From Onchocerca volvulus (lineage: Eukaryota > Nematoda > Chromadorea > Rhabditida > Onchocercidae): a stretch of 64,000 nucleotides of DNA. Each line of letters opens with the position of its first letter. The stretch's first letter is position 1. Made by a program: the position numbers and the translations under genes. The notes beneath the pieces were generated by a model. It had not been told where the DNA came from, did not search any database, and worked only from the letters and a program-made list of their open reading frames with translations. Of the stretch, positions 43,125 to 57,336 are shown piece by piece. Location: NCBI GenBank assembly GCA_000499405.2, contig HG738140.1, positions 14,199,113-14,263,112 of the forward strand. Direction: 5' to 3'.

Positions 43125-45985
43125 CAAATTTTTCATGTTATTATGATTATAACCATTCCTATTATTAGTATCATTATTATTGTTATTATTATTATTATTA
43201 TTATTAACATTATTGTTATCATTACTATTATTAGAATCAATCAGGTTTGACCAATTTCGTTACATTATTGTTAGTTGTCAATTAGTTTTCTTTTTTTTTT
43301 TCACCGAAAATGTTTTGGAAAAGTCTGAATTTAAATAAGCCGAAATTTCACATTTTTTCCTTAAATAATAATTTTTGAAAATTTAAAAATCAAATGATTC
43401 GAATTAGAATATAAATGCATTGTATTTGAATTCAAATCCTTGAGTTTTACTAGTTAAATTTACAGTCTTAATTTAGTTATTTTATTAAAAGATCATAAAT
43501 TTTGTATTATTTAAAAAATAGATAAAAGGACCTTAAAATATTACACTCGTTCCTTATCACTGTTAATATTGTTATTAATATCATTATTATTATCTTTCTC
43601 TGTTTCCTCTGATATATTTTACCCTTATGAACCTTGTATCAGAAAGTTTCAAACTGATTTCTAAAAATTGTCTAGTCATATTTACCATGTGTGATGGTAT
43701 CAATTGATAAAAATTTGTTATCAAACAATGATTCATATTCGCTTCCTGTAACTATTCCGTCTAATTTCATCTGTCGGCGAGTTTGCTTATCATATATTGT
43801 CGATAACTTTTCGAATGCCAAATTTCTTTTTATATTTTTAACATCCCACTTTAGGTGAAAGGAATTTTGTGCGTTTATTATTACATAAAAAGCATCTGCA
43901 TAAAAGATGCTGACTTCGAATTGATTGTTTTTATTTTAGCTTTTTCTTCTCATTTTTTTCGGAGAAAAAAAGAAATTGTATAAAACGAACTATTCCTTCC
44001 TTCAATTTTTTCTTCTTTTCCTATCAAAATCCGGTTTGTGAAAATGAAAGAAACTGTTTCTTTTTTCCCATATTTTTCATGATATTATTCCGCACCTTTT
44101 CCAAAAAACATTTTAAAAACGAATTTTGAGCATGGTTTATAACCGACAAATTAAGAAATCTGTTTTTTTTCTTTTTTTTAATAGAATTTTAATAATTTAA
44201 TGCAATTTATGACTAAATTTTCCCTTTTCTCTTCAGTTAACTAATTTTACTCATCATAGCTAAACAATTATTTGACAAATTTATGACATATTTCATGCTG
44301 ACATGCATTTGCGACACAATTCGTGTTGTTATCAAAGTTTTATACTTTTTTTTTTTTTTTTGTATCCATCCTACATGTTGAACAAGCGTATAGTTTAAGA
44401 ATTATTTCTGTTTGTCATCTCAAAGTTCCATTTTTTGTTCATATGCATAAGATACTGTATGTTATATCCTTAAATTATTGAATACAGTAATTATAGAAAT
44501 TCAAAATATTGTAATTAATTAATTATTTACTGCAGCATAACAACTAACCATAATAAAATTGTTATTACTTTCTAAAGTGATTAGTCGAATTATTCATTCA
44601 GTCCAATCGTTAACTTCTAGTAAGTCAATCCAATTAATATTCGAGATCAAATATCGCCGGCATAATTATACTAACAATGAGTAGCATACAATGATGATAT
44701 TTACTTCTAATTTTATTAGCTAATGAAGAACAAAAATAATTCTCTAAAAAAAAGTATAATAGGGAAATTCACTTTTCGCTGCAACTGCCATAGCATTCTG
44801 TTCCAAACTTTAAATCAGAAATTAGTTGAATTATCAAGAATAACATGTTTACTGCACCACAATACATCTAAATTTTATGAAAAACACTACAATCAAAATT
44901 AACGAAACAATTTTACCACTTATTTTCACGGGATTTATGAATTAAATTATGGCGAAAAATAAAAAATAACAAAGCAAAATTTTCTGCATTTCAATTATCA
45001 ACAATTCCATGCAGTTATAGGCTTAAATTAAAAGATCAGAACATTTTTTTTCGGCATTTTTTAAAAAATATCCACAAATAGTAGTGATTGATATACAATC
45101 GTATCAAAATAGGTGATCATTAAATTCAATTATGGTGAAAAGAAGGACATACTGAACAAGAAAATAACAAATTCAAAATAATGGATACAATCAAGCTTCG
45201 CAAACTAATATCAGATAAACGGAGAAACTGGAAGTTAATATGGCTAGAAAACAATGACTTCGGCAAAATTTGAAAAAATTTTTGCAGAGAATTTAAGTAA
45301 GTTCCAATTAAAATATTACTATACAGAAATGCGCATTTTTTAAATGTATCAAAATAATTTAACATTTCTTAGGAAATAATTGCATGACAAAAAATAGTAG
45401 TGGCAGGAAAGGGAAAGAAATGAATTTGAAACTTTACTAAAATCGAATTTGTACTTGCGTCTATATCACAAGAAGATGTAATGCACCGATATCATCTTTT
45501 GCTTTGTTTTGATTTTTTTTTTTTTTTTTTTGAAGGAAATTATATCGCTAAAATAAAATGAATGCAGCTATACATAAAATTTGAAAGTCCTATGAAAGTC
45601 CCAAACTTTCTCATAAAATTTGCATAACTTTCTAGAACACATAATATGACAAATTTTAAGAATATACTAAATGACGAATTGCTGGCAGTAATTTAATAAG
45701 AAATGTTAAAAAGTAAATAAAAGCAGTTGAAGGGAATCGAAACAAAAGCAAAAGTAATTACATGACATCACAGAACAATAATATACCGAAAGAAGCAATT
45801 TAAATTACAGTCAATTAATTTCCTGTTTAATTCGGAATTTTGGAAATCAAAAAAATCTCTCACACGAAAGAAATTTTTAAAACATACACCAAAATAGATC
45901 ATACATAATCTTTGATCTCTTTCACAAGAGAAACAGCTTTGACTATTTACCATATATTGATCTATTTCAGAAAAAAAAAATTAAA
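43125..45985. other. Convergent intergenic region
   Basis: 3' flanks of the membrane-protein gene (+) and the RabGAP (-). Contains an ATT-rich microsatellite (about 43160-43235) and A/T runs. No supported coding sequence. The frames at 45126-45365 and 45768-45953 lack similarity and are treated as chance. Confidence 0.6.
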
Positions 45986-48900
45986 TTAACCTTTATCAGT
46001 ATTGTATTGATGATACTGCTTAGGTTTAATATATGGAAAACATCGTTCTGATGATTGCCTACCATTAGTATAAATATTACGTTCAAAGTGAACATCTTTC
46101 AACTGATTAGATTTTATCGGCAAATGTGGTTGATCGATTTGTCGTGAATATCCACTCACTGCGTCAGAAGAATGATGGTGACGGTGATGAAGTGGTAAAT
46201 CCCTGACACTGTTATCACGAACGACATAAACCCTATCGGCAGCTATACGTGTATCATATACCTCTCTTCTAAAATTAAAATTTACTTTACAAACAAATAA
46301 AATAAGCTCTGAAAAGAATGTAATTATCACATCTTTCTCTCAACATAATGTAAAAAATGAAGAAAAAGGAAATATTTCTTTTTCAGTGCCAGAAGAAATA
46401 TTTTATTCCCTTTTTTTTCATCTTTTACATTATTTTGGAAGAAAGATGTGATAATTTTCTGCACAATTTTATCCTTCACATCAAAAATGAATATGTTCCT
46501 TATGATTTTTTTTTTTTTTTCAGAAGAAAATCTAAAAAATACCTTCTACTATCTCTTACGTTCTATAATGTTATTCATATTTTATTTGTTTTTTTTTTTT
46601 CCTCCTTTTCCTTTTCTGTTTTTCCTATCTGATGATACCAAAATATTATGATAGAACATTATTTCTTAAAACCAAAACAAATATGTTGATTGTGAATAAT
46701 CCATTAAAATTATGATGCGACCTATTAACTATTCCATATTTTTTGCTTCTTTTAATAATTTCACTATTGTAAATGGGTTGAGCATAATTATTACAAGCTT
46801 CTACAATAAAATAATATTTTTTGATTTAATTCTGTACATCACTAATTCATCTATTACTTTTCATATAATTTCCATCATTTCGAAGTAAGTATAAATAATG
46901 ATATACCTCACTGGAACATTATAACACTGCCGCTGTTGAAGTGATGATGATATGCTATCTATAGTGTCTCCAACTTTTACACAAGTTACATTATTCGGTA
47001 ACTGAACCACTCGTGTTTCAATCTACAAAAAACGTTCCAAAACTTCAAATTTCAAGTGTATTTTTTCCTGACCGCAAAATCTATAAATTTAGAGGTCTGG
47101 GATTCACATACTTTCAAAAATTAGTTTAACTTTATCTTTTTCGAACTACCAAGCTAATGAACATCTATAAAAGACTAGCTATATTCTAACGAATGATTGA
47201 TTTGAATTCTCAATTCGTAATAAAAGAATGATTCGATGTTAGGTATTATTTTATCACAATTAAAAGTTAAAATAATCTCAACCTCAGTAATCCTCCGTCC
47301 TGGCCTACTTTCCTGTAATGCTGGACTGTCAGCAATTCGTCTATCCAGTGTTCTATTCCCAGCATGAACCTCAAAAATCATGTCACCATTGATACGCCTC
47401 TGATCACCAGTCAATTCGTCCGGACTTGAAACACTTGGTGTGGATGATGGTACATTATCATAAAAACTATCCCATTGTGTGCGTTGGAATAAGTGTTGGG
47501 AGAATTTATAATCATCATTATCATCGGATTGACTTCTGCAATGGAAATATGAGCATTACTGATGGAAACTTAAACGTAAAGAACTGTAAATATTTAAAAA
47601 AAGTTTTTTTTTCCAATAGGAATGTTTTTTTTTTGTACATATTTCATAAATTAATATTAAGCAACACCAGACATTAAAATACAAATATCGCCCAATTGAA
47701 TCAGCAGAATTGAATATGTGTAACAATGATGCAAGTAATTATTAAAAAGTTATGAATCAGTTATAATTAGCAACATTTAGAATGAAATGTAGGAATTTGG
47801 TAAATATGGAATAAATTTCAATAATTCCTGGATTTAAAAGTTAAATTCCAGAAATGAATTTGAAAAGAAAACCTGGATTTAAATCTTCTATGATCTGATT
47901 CGAAAAGTCCAGATACATTATCATTAGGGATGACTTGACTTCGTCTTAACGGGGTCAAATTTTGAGGATAAAAGGATGACGACGTGACACGGGGAGGCGA
48001 ACCAACTGTTGAAGTAATTGAATGTATAGATCCGGATGAATGTCCTGGCTAAACACAAAATAATGATTTATTATAATATATTGGTGGTTTCTCAGGTGAG
48101 ACTTGGTAGAGATGAAATTTTTAATTTGAAAAATTGAAACTAAAACCAACTGCCCTTATAGCATTCATTAATCAGGCTGTTAATAACAGGAATCATTTGA
48201 TTTTTGGAAAAAAATTTTGGAAGTTTAGTTTTGAATTGTCCAAAGTCTTCATTTTTCGATATTGTTCTATAGCTCTTATTTACATAAAACAAGAGTAGAA
48301 ATTTAGATAAGATTCTCAGAAATTTAAAGTGTCATTAAAAAAAAAATAAAAATAATTCTAGGAATTATTTAAAAAAGTGTCAAAACTATGACAACATCTT
48401 TTGATCCATAAAAATTCATGACATCGTTTGCAAATTCAATAATTACAGAAATGATCAGTGAATGTTTAAATTACTTGCTTCGTGTTTATCTATTGCCTCA
48501 AAATACTGTGCTGTCGTGGCTCTACTGCTTGATGGAAAATCTGGTTGACGGAACTGTTGCGCTGCGGCCAATGTTATCGGCTTTTTACTCAGTTGTCTTT
48601 GTTGTTGTTGTAGCTGCAGTTGCTGCCTTTTGGATTCAAATTCCTCTAAAATGTAAAATTTCAAAAAGGAAAGCAAAGAAAAGAATAATTTCATAAAAAA
48701 TAATTAGAATAAATAGAAACATGAAGTATTCTGTAAAAGTTCAAAAGAAAGATAAGATCCTAATATTTCACATATACGTTATTATTCTTACAAACCAGTA
48801 TAAAGCTAAAGAATAGCTATATTTGACTCAATATCAGTGAGTGATACAATGTAACTTTAATAGTAAATAATGATAATATGCATTATTTTATCATATATAT

Positions 48901-51900
48901 TCAAAAAAAAAAAAAAAAAAAAAAGAAGACTAAGGTTCGTTTCAACGAATTAGAAATGAATATGTCATCCTGAAAACTGCTGCCTTTGTTATTTGCATGC
49001 GACGAGGATGATACATAGAGCGGTGATGGACTTTTTTCATTCATCCGTATGTTGCGCTGTACTTTTTCAACAATTACTGGACGCGCAATTTTCACTTCAA
49101 TAGGTTTCGCAAGCACTGGAGGATATTGTTTTTGAAGCCTCTGTGACAAATTTTCTCCAGTTTCCGGTCGACGTATCGATAAGTTTATGTTGTTTGTTGT
49201 ATCAGTGAGAATCTTCTCTCTCTGCTGCTTCTCTCTTAAACTTGTACCTTTTACAGTACTCGTTGAAGAGATGCTTGATCGAGAATTTCCCGGCTTATTA
49301 GGTTCCACATATCGAGGTGGTAATTGTGACAGCTTGTATTTTGAGAGAGGAGTTGGAGATGGTGGCAACCGTAGTTGACGTATTCCAATCGGTGACCGTC
49401 CAGCAACGGCTAGAAAAAGATTTTTAAAGTAAATTTTGAATGAACTGGACCTGAAAAGCCGAAAAAAGAATAAAATGAAGATTCTGCTTCAGTGAATCTC
49501 AGAAAAAAATCAGATGCAGTTTTTTAATATTTCGATTTTTTAAACTGAAATTCGAAAGTTATTTATACTACATTTAGTTAAAACTTGGTTAATGACCTCA
49601 TTACTTTATCCAATTTAAATAACTTACAATTAGCACGTGAACAACGGCTTTGTATTTCAGCAATATCCAAACGAATGTCAACCATTGAACGACTAAGGAC
49701 AGGTCCAAATGGTTTCATTGGTGTTTCAGGGACATCACCGGATTTCGGCGGAGCTGGTAGCAACATTCGATCATTCTGGAACATCGAAAATTTTATGCCA
49801 TAAATCTTATTTAATATAGTGTATAGTGTCTTTTAATCCTAGCTATACTTCCTATTTTGTTAAAAAAAATTTTCACAGAACTGATAAATAATGATGTAGA
49901 AACATTGTACATTCGAAATTTACGGAAAATTTTGTTATGAAAAACGAACATGCAACTTTTTAAGACAATCTTGTAATGATTTCATTGTTTCGTCATCAGA
50001 GAAACCAAAATCCTGAGCAATAACAGTTTGAATATACTCCATGAAATTCTCCATTTGTAATTTTCGAATCGTTTCTGGAATATATTATAAAAGTTTGCCA
50101 ATCCTAATATTCTATTTCAAGTCCAAGTTTTTTATCCGTTAAGTTGGTATTTTTAAGTTCTAAATTTCGAATGCTTCAGCTTGAAAATTACAGATAACAA
50201 AGCAACAAGCATTTATACAAACATACATATTAATATTGTCGAAAAACACTTGATGAGTCGTCCTAGAGTTATTTTGTAAGCATTTAAAAAACTAGAAAAA
50301 AAATAAGTTAAAACACTATGGACAATAACTGAACTTACTTTCATGCATCCTCATAATATTATATGCCATTGCAATCAGTATCACATCTCCTTCCAGAAGA
50401 AAAACATCCCATAATCGCAATGCTAATGGAAATGGGACTCGATCCAAAAAACAGCCAAACCACCATTTTGTTACATAAATAGGTGGAATACCAGCTTTGT
50501 CCTGAAAAAAAGAAAAAAAAGGATAATGCAAATGTTGAAGAACGGTTGGATTTGGATAAAGGTAATACCACTTGAGAGGGAAATATTTTATTCAGTGGTC
50601 GAATTTAACCAGATATCAGCGAAGACCGTTGTATAGACTAATTTATCGAAATCCAGAAAAAATCGAAAATTCACAACGGTCAAAGAAAGTAGTTGACAAA
50701 TTACAACTAACTAAATGCTTTTTTAGACGCGGAAGATATTTTTGCAATATTTTTTCATAATGCATTTGAAAGCGAACCAATTTCGGGAAGCCAGGAACAA
50801 AAAATCCTGCAATTCATTCATTAATTATTTTGCAGTTTAGAATTTAGTTTACCTAATGACACTTTATTTAATCCATCTGGCAAATTGAATGATGTTCAAC
50901 TAGTGCAGCAGTGAATGATGTTCAATTGAGCGTAGCATAACGTAAGTCTTACCATGCATGGAATGTTTTTTATCAACAAGTAACGCATGTAAGCACCAAA
51001 ATGCATCTTCCTCATCCATATACATCAAAAAAAGTGCAGCTATTTGGCTCATTCCTTGACAATAACCCACTTCCGTGTTGTACATTGCATATGCAGCTAA
51101 TACATTGAATAAAGATTGTTGCCTGAATATGATGAAAAATAAACTAAGCTTTAAACTTTAAAACTTTTCCTAAACAACATATTTGGAGAATGCAAAATCT
51201 AGAATGGAATCAAAAAAATTTGAAAATCCTCACTTTACATCGTATCTTCGGCGAAATGCCAAATGATCTCGATATGTTCGGTTAATATCCAGATCTATCT
51301 GTTTGATATCTTTCGAAATGAGCCGCGCACGCATCAATAATTCGCGGTAAACATTCCTTTTTTGCTCCTGTCGATAATAATTAATTCTAAGCAATCTCGC
51401 CCATACCTGCAAATTCATGGGAATAATTCTTTTTACAAAAGTGATGAAATCAAAAAAAAATTAGTAGTAAAATTAAAAAACTGTACTAGTAAGAGAGATA
51501 AAGCTCCAGCGATCACGCAGTGATAACGTAGAAGTCCAAACTTAGAAAACTTTCAACTAGGAAGATGATGTTTCAGTTTACGAATGTTTGGGGACGAAAA
51601 AGAAATCTTACAAAGAAAATGATGAAATTTCAAAATTATAATGAACGTCAATGTTAATTAATATATCTATATTATCTTCATACATGAAAGTGGATCAGAA
51701 GGGAAATTCTATACCTTGATACTGTTGATATTTTACCTTAAATTTTGATATTCAGTAAAAATTCAGTTTTTTTTTTCCATTTCAATTCTTGTATTTTTCT
51801 ATTTCTACTTCTCACGTTACGAGAAGTTTTGACGGTACATTCTACGCATATATTTACTTTATACTTTTGAATGGTAAAAATGTAAAGTTGCGAGAGACAA

Positions 51901-54900
51901 ATAATTAGATACTTATGACCTGCAAAACAAATTTTGCAGACCTAAACGAATATAAAATTATCAAAGCTTACCAACGACCTGAATTTTTCAGGAACACCTT
52001 TCCAAAGCCGTTTCCTCAATTTGTCACTAGCATCTTTCCCATCACTCCATCGTGAAATCATCCGCAGCCATTTCCGCTCACGTGAAATTTCTTTTGTCAT
52101 TCGCTTCTTTTCCGCTAACTCTTGCTCACTGATTTCTTGTACATCCTTGCTAAAATATTTTAAAAAAAAAAAAAAAAAATCATGAATTTTCATAACCGAG
52201 TTAAAAAAATTATTCTCAGAAGAATTATTTTTCGTCAAATTATTGTCGAAACAATATTGAATTAATTAGCAATAATTTAGTTAATCAAGGAAATTCTGGG
52301 CTGAATTTAGGCAAATGCATACTGCATAAATCCGTATCGATCGGTAACTTTGTATAATTCGAAATCAGGATTTTCCCATTCTTCTACTTCTTGTTCGGGT
52401 CCCTGGAAAGATTTACCACTAGCATTTCTGCATTCATTATACAGTAGAAAAAGATTGCATCATATTATTCCAACTTAAAGATATATAATAAAGTACGCTA
52501 ATTATATTTTCTCAAAGGATTTTTTGCGTTGTACTGGTAGATTAGGATCATATGAATTCAAATACCAACAATTCAACCAACAGTAAACTGAACAAAACAG
52601 TTCTATGAATGATCGGTATGTACTCTATAACTTACATTCCAGATTGTATTAATGAGGGCTACGGATTAAACTAAGAACATATTCCTTAAAGCTGTCAATA
52701 TCATGTTTGATTGACATAGACTGACCACGATTCGTAAATAGCTATACTTTAAAATCACATATACGGTATTTCCAACAACCATCAAAAGACATGCTACACT
52801 AAATAATCTAGTCATTCTGCTTATTGATATTGTAAAACAAAATTAAATAATCGAGATGATTTGCATTAATATTCATTTAATTAAAACAAATCAAAATACT
52901 CTTTCATATTTTTCAACAATTTGTGAACGTTCTTCCAATTCCCGAAATTCTGGATCTTCGGATTCATCACTTGTCGTCGCTTCCGTTTCATCATTTATTG
53001 TCCCTAGAAAAAAAATACCAAATCTAATAAGCTGGAAATTATTTTTGATTCCAAACCATCGTTATCATGTTATTATTTGCAGTAAAAATTCTCAGGAAAC
53101 TTTTCGTGAAACTTAAGAGTAAAAAAAAAAAATTGTTCTGAAACAAGAAAAATTAAACAATACTTCGAATTTTGAAAAAAACTATTTGTCCAAATATCAT
53201 TTGAGCTGCTTCGTCTTCAAAATATTTGAGATATACAAATCTTTTTATGTCTAATGACAAAGTGATGGTGTGTTTCTCAGTACCACAAATATAAAACAAT
53301 TATATATAAAACAATTTCTATATGAGTAACTCACTATCTCTATGTAACAGCTGGAATGAATTTTACAAGATTTTACTACATTTTGTTAAGTTTTCGACAC
53401 ACATTTTCTTTGTCGGCGTTCATGTGTTAAGTAATCTTAACTCAATAGAAAATTAATTTGAAGAAAAAAGAAAAATTTATTTGTTTCCAATAAAATATTC
53501 ATGAAGCATCTTAAAGAAAAATAGAAACCACAAGAAAAAATGAATATTGGACAGAAAAACTGAAATAAAAAAAAAAAACTCATTTCTAATAAAATAAAAA
53601 GTTATAAATCCTTATATCTCACTGTTCGCTTCAACTTCATTATAATTATATTTCCACCAAGTTTTCCATATGATCGATTTTCTCAGAAAAATGAAAATTG
53701 GAAAAAAAACTTGTGAAATTATGACTCAAATTTTAATTCTGTATCTGAAACAACCAAACAGAAGTTGAAATTTCCAATAAAACCAAAATATCTGCAACAT
53801 TCTTACCATTATTATTACCAAAATGAAGCGAAGCAATCATTTTTTCGAAAATATGAGCCATCATAAACAAATATTATAAATACATAAATACTCAATCCAT
53901 CTTATATATACCTTCAAAAGATGTAACAAATATTAAAGCAAATTTTGAACATGACAGAAAAGATGATTGATCTTTTCTCAGATAATTTCTATCAACCCAT
54001 CCGCTAATATAGCTAATTTTAAATTCACTGAACAATATAGAATCTAATCAAGAATCAAAATAGAATAGAATATTAGCAGTTTAGAGATTTTAATAGGATT
54101 TTTTACATTGATTAAATATGCAGTGTTAAAATAATACAATATTTATATACTTAGAAACGATAAAGTATTGAATATTATTACAATTCTTATTATTACATAT
54201 TATTCTTAAATCCATTAAATTCATCTAATATTACATATTCGGATGAGAGTTAATGGATGCAATAGTAAAAATATGCAATAATACTTTGTAATAATATATT
54301 ACATAGTGGAATGACATTAATGGATTTAGCAGTAATGATATGTAATAATACTCCGTAATAAAATATCAGATATTAGGATGAATGTTAGTGGATTTCATAG
54401 AAGTAATATGTAATAACATAAGTAAAAATATGCAATAATACTTTGTAATGATATATTAAATACTGAAATGAGTGTTAATGGATTTAACAGCAATAATATG
54501 TAATCATATGCAGCGACATTTCGTTATATATATATATATATATATACTGGAATGAGTTTTAATGAATTTAAAAGTAATAATATGTAACAATATATGTAAT
54601 AATATATATTACATAGCGGAATGACGTTAATGGATTTAGCAGTAATAATATGGAATACTTTATAATAATATATTACATATTGGGATGAGTGTTAAGGGAT
54701 TTAATAGTAATAATAACAATATATTTAGTAACATGTACTAATTACCGGAAAATTCCGAGAGATGGTTTATTATACGGAATGTTAAAACTCGAGAAATTCG
54801 ATAATAGTTTTCAAATGCACTAACAAGGATAAACATATTTCCCGCCAAAACAATAAACATGTTTACCATCAAAAGAAAAAAATGTTTCCTGACAAAGAGT

Positions 54901-57302
54901 ACATGTTTCCCGCTAAAACGATATACGCGTTCACCGCCAAGATGATCCGATCAAAAGGTAAAGTATATATATAACGGAATGGTCGACCAATCATGAGGCG
55001 GCAAATTGGAGATCAGAAAAGAAGGAGGGTTTCCGGAAGGATATATAAGGTTCATATTTTCGAAACGACTAAGTTCTCTAAAACAGTTTTCGACAAATGT
55101 TTTTCAATAGTTCTGCAACGACACAAATCAACGCTTCAACAGCAACAGTTTGACAAAGCTGATCGACACGAGCGACAAAGAGAAGAATAACGTAATGACC
55201 AATTTATCTGGATATTCTTTGATATTGTTGTTACCATCAGTTATTATTCTATCAGTTAATAAATCTTAAAAGGATTCGTCTCTGTCACATAAACTTTTCC
55301 AACAGCTATTCCTGATTTTGACGAGTCTCAATAGCAACAAGAATCAATTCCAATCCAAAAAATCCACAAATCAAATTATACAAAAATCAATCAGATGTTT
55401 TCCCCAACAAAAATAATTTGTAATAATATATTACATATTGAAATAAGTGTTAATGGATTTAATAGCAGTAATCTATATAAATAAAAATGTCGAAATTTTC
55501 TTTAAAAAGATAATAAAATAAGCAGCCTAAGTTTAATGATAGCACTTCATACTAATATATCTTTCTATTGAGCAATCCACTGTTCCCTTTTGATTATTAT
55601 ATTGATAATTCAAACTAGAAATTTTTTTAAAATAAATAATGCATCTTCTAAATTTGCTATTAATTAAAAAAGAATTTCAATGAAATGTATGCATATATAT
55701 TTAAGCCAATCCTCAATATATTTTTATTTCGTATAGTTTAATTTCTGTATGGCAGCTCGAACGATGAACAGTTCAATTCCATTTTATATTATTCTTATCT
55801 TTTTCGTCTATTCGAGTGAAATAAAAATGAAATGGAAATGAAATAATGAAAAACCGAAAAAACTATTTCAATCCTTTCAATCCATTTTTTTATTATGATA
55901 TCATTATCATCGGAAGGCAATATAGAAAGGATGGAAATCCACCTCGTAGTTTTACTTATCACTTGGACGAAGTAAAAATCAATTGCATGAAATTTGACAT
56001 TTTGATAATAAAATTTCGGAAATTTTATTATCTGCTCTGTCTTTTTTTGGCTCAATTTTTTCTTGAATATTATAATATATAAGTAATATACAAAAGGACA
56101 AATTTATTTGTTGAATGAAAAAAGAGAGTAAAATACAGAAGCAATAGGCTATGTCACTGTGAATTATTTTACTTAAATATTGTTATGCAACCATTTTTTG
56201 CTTTTGCTGATTGAAATGTTCGTAATGAGACAATAAAGTAAAAATTTCGGAAGTTTTTTTATTGGAAGAAAAATTTATGGTTGCTGGTGTCCAATGTGAA
56301 AAATTATTTCATTCTTTTGGTGTGCGTAAAAATTATTTCATTTTTTTTTTTTAACAAAAAATTTTCAGAACTATACTATTATATTGATAGATTAAAAAAA
56401 ATGTATACATATGTAACAGTTCCAGTTCAACAAAAAAATACAACTACATTTAACCGATTATAATCAATTTATTAATCAGAGAAGATAAACAAATAAAATA
56501 TGAAAATAGAATAACGACTGAGAATAAAATGAAAACATTGGTGGACTATTTTCTCCATAATATAAGAAATTTGAAATAAGTTATTTAATGCGTCCTAGAA
56601 CGAAACGATCATTTCACGGAAAAAGGAATGGATAAATTACCGAATCCATTCCTCTGATTTGAAACAATCATCGTCATTTATTTGGCTATAGGAACTTTTT
56701 CTTCCTAATTATTTCCAATTCTAACTGTTTTCTCTTATTTTATTTGCACTTATTATCTTACGGAAATTTTATTTAATTCAAAGATGTTCACTTCTTCACT
56801 CCACTCTTTTTCATGATTTTGAGGAAAAACATTTAACGGAAAAATTTCTTACTATGGAAAAATTTATTTTTTAAGGTCTTTGCAGTATAAAAAAACCTTC
56901 TGTTTAATCCATTAAAATTAGAAAAATAATACTAAGTTATAAATTCTTAAACTTGCAATTTATTCCAAGAAATCAATTTTAATTGATCAATTGAAAGTTT
57001 TATCCCATCAAACTACTAAAATTTTTATACCTCATCTCGAAAATGCAACATAATTATCGTTTTTGTGAATTCGCTATTCTCAAAAACCAAAAATAAAGAA
57101 ATTGATATACCATAAACTAATAGACCTATACCAATTTGATTCTCTGGAAAATATTTGAAATATCATATAGTTTTTTAAAATTTATTAAATTTCATTAAAA
57201 AAACATACCATATCGTTCCTCCATATGTCCTCCACTTCCAACATCTTCTGAGTCCACACTATTATCCAAAATATCAGTTTCCCGTATATCCATCAAATAC
57301 AT
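45986..57302 (-). CDS. TBC-domain RabGAP, USP6NL/RN-tre type, 16 exons
   Basis: Exons (minus, high-low): 57302-57209, 53003-52900, 52402-52323, 52149-51972, 51406-51234, 51122-50953, 50806-50712, 50501-50339, 50074-49950, 49775-49628, 49409-48978, 48645-48475, 48044-47873, 47535-47283, 47022-46907, 46268-45986. Phases close to give 918 aa. It is a Rab GTPase-activating protein acting in endocytic/Golgi traffic (family knowledge). The TBC domain spans about residues 138-350 and both catalytic fingers are present: the arginine in IDLDINR (R195) and the glutamine in GYCQG (Q232). The linker before it (RYGFMH, KYERGPE) also follows human USP6NL. The C-terminal 520 residues are S/P/Q/R-rich and poorly conserved. 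The exon 11 donor is weak. The start follows a likely trans-splice acceptor; a longer frame to 57410 is open but His/Ser-rich and less likely. Confidence 0.92.
54160..54730. repeat. Degenerate minisatellite, about 70-bp unit
   Basis: About seven divergent copies of a unit containing GTAATAATATATTACATA, GGAATGAGTGTTAATGGATT and AGTAATAATATGTAATAATA. The first copy appears partly inverted. A (TA)n run sits at about 54524-54545. One more copy lies at about 55412-55475, beyond the LTR-like insert, so the array was probably split by that insertion. All within intron 1 of the RabGAP gene. Confidence 0.8.
54734..55304 (+). mobile_element. Solo-LTR-like element
   Basis: Starts near TGTACTAATTACCGGAAAAT and ends near CTTTTCCAACA. 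It has a TATA-like TATATAAGG at about 55041 and AATAAA followed by a short tail near the end, in the right order for U3-R-U5. It is clearly related to 63598-63950 over most of its length. The U3-like part has about four copies of a word close to ATGTTTCCCGCCAAAACAAT. No gag/pol or second LTR is adjacent, hence solo. BEL/Pao affinity is a guess; exact ends and target duplication are unresolved. Confidence 0.6.
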
Positions 57303-57324
57303 ACAATTTGTGGTTGTATTAGCA

Positions 57325-57336
57325 ACTGTAACAGAA
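57325..57336 (-). promoter_or_regulatory. Trans-splice acceptor of the RabGAP gene
   Basis: On the minus strand TTTCTGTTACAG ends at 57326, 23 bases before the chosen ATG. It could be a cis acceptor for an unseen 5' exon, but its closeness to the start favours spliced-leader addition. Confidence 0.55.

Noticed and set aside
46357..46651. Two overlapping F/I-rich plus-strand frames
   Set aside because: They lie in the intron between RabGAP exons 15 and 16 and consist largely of poly-T translation.
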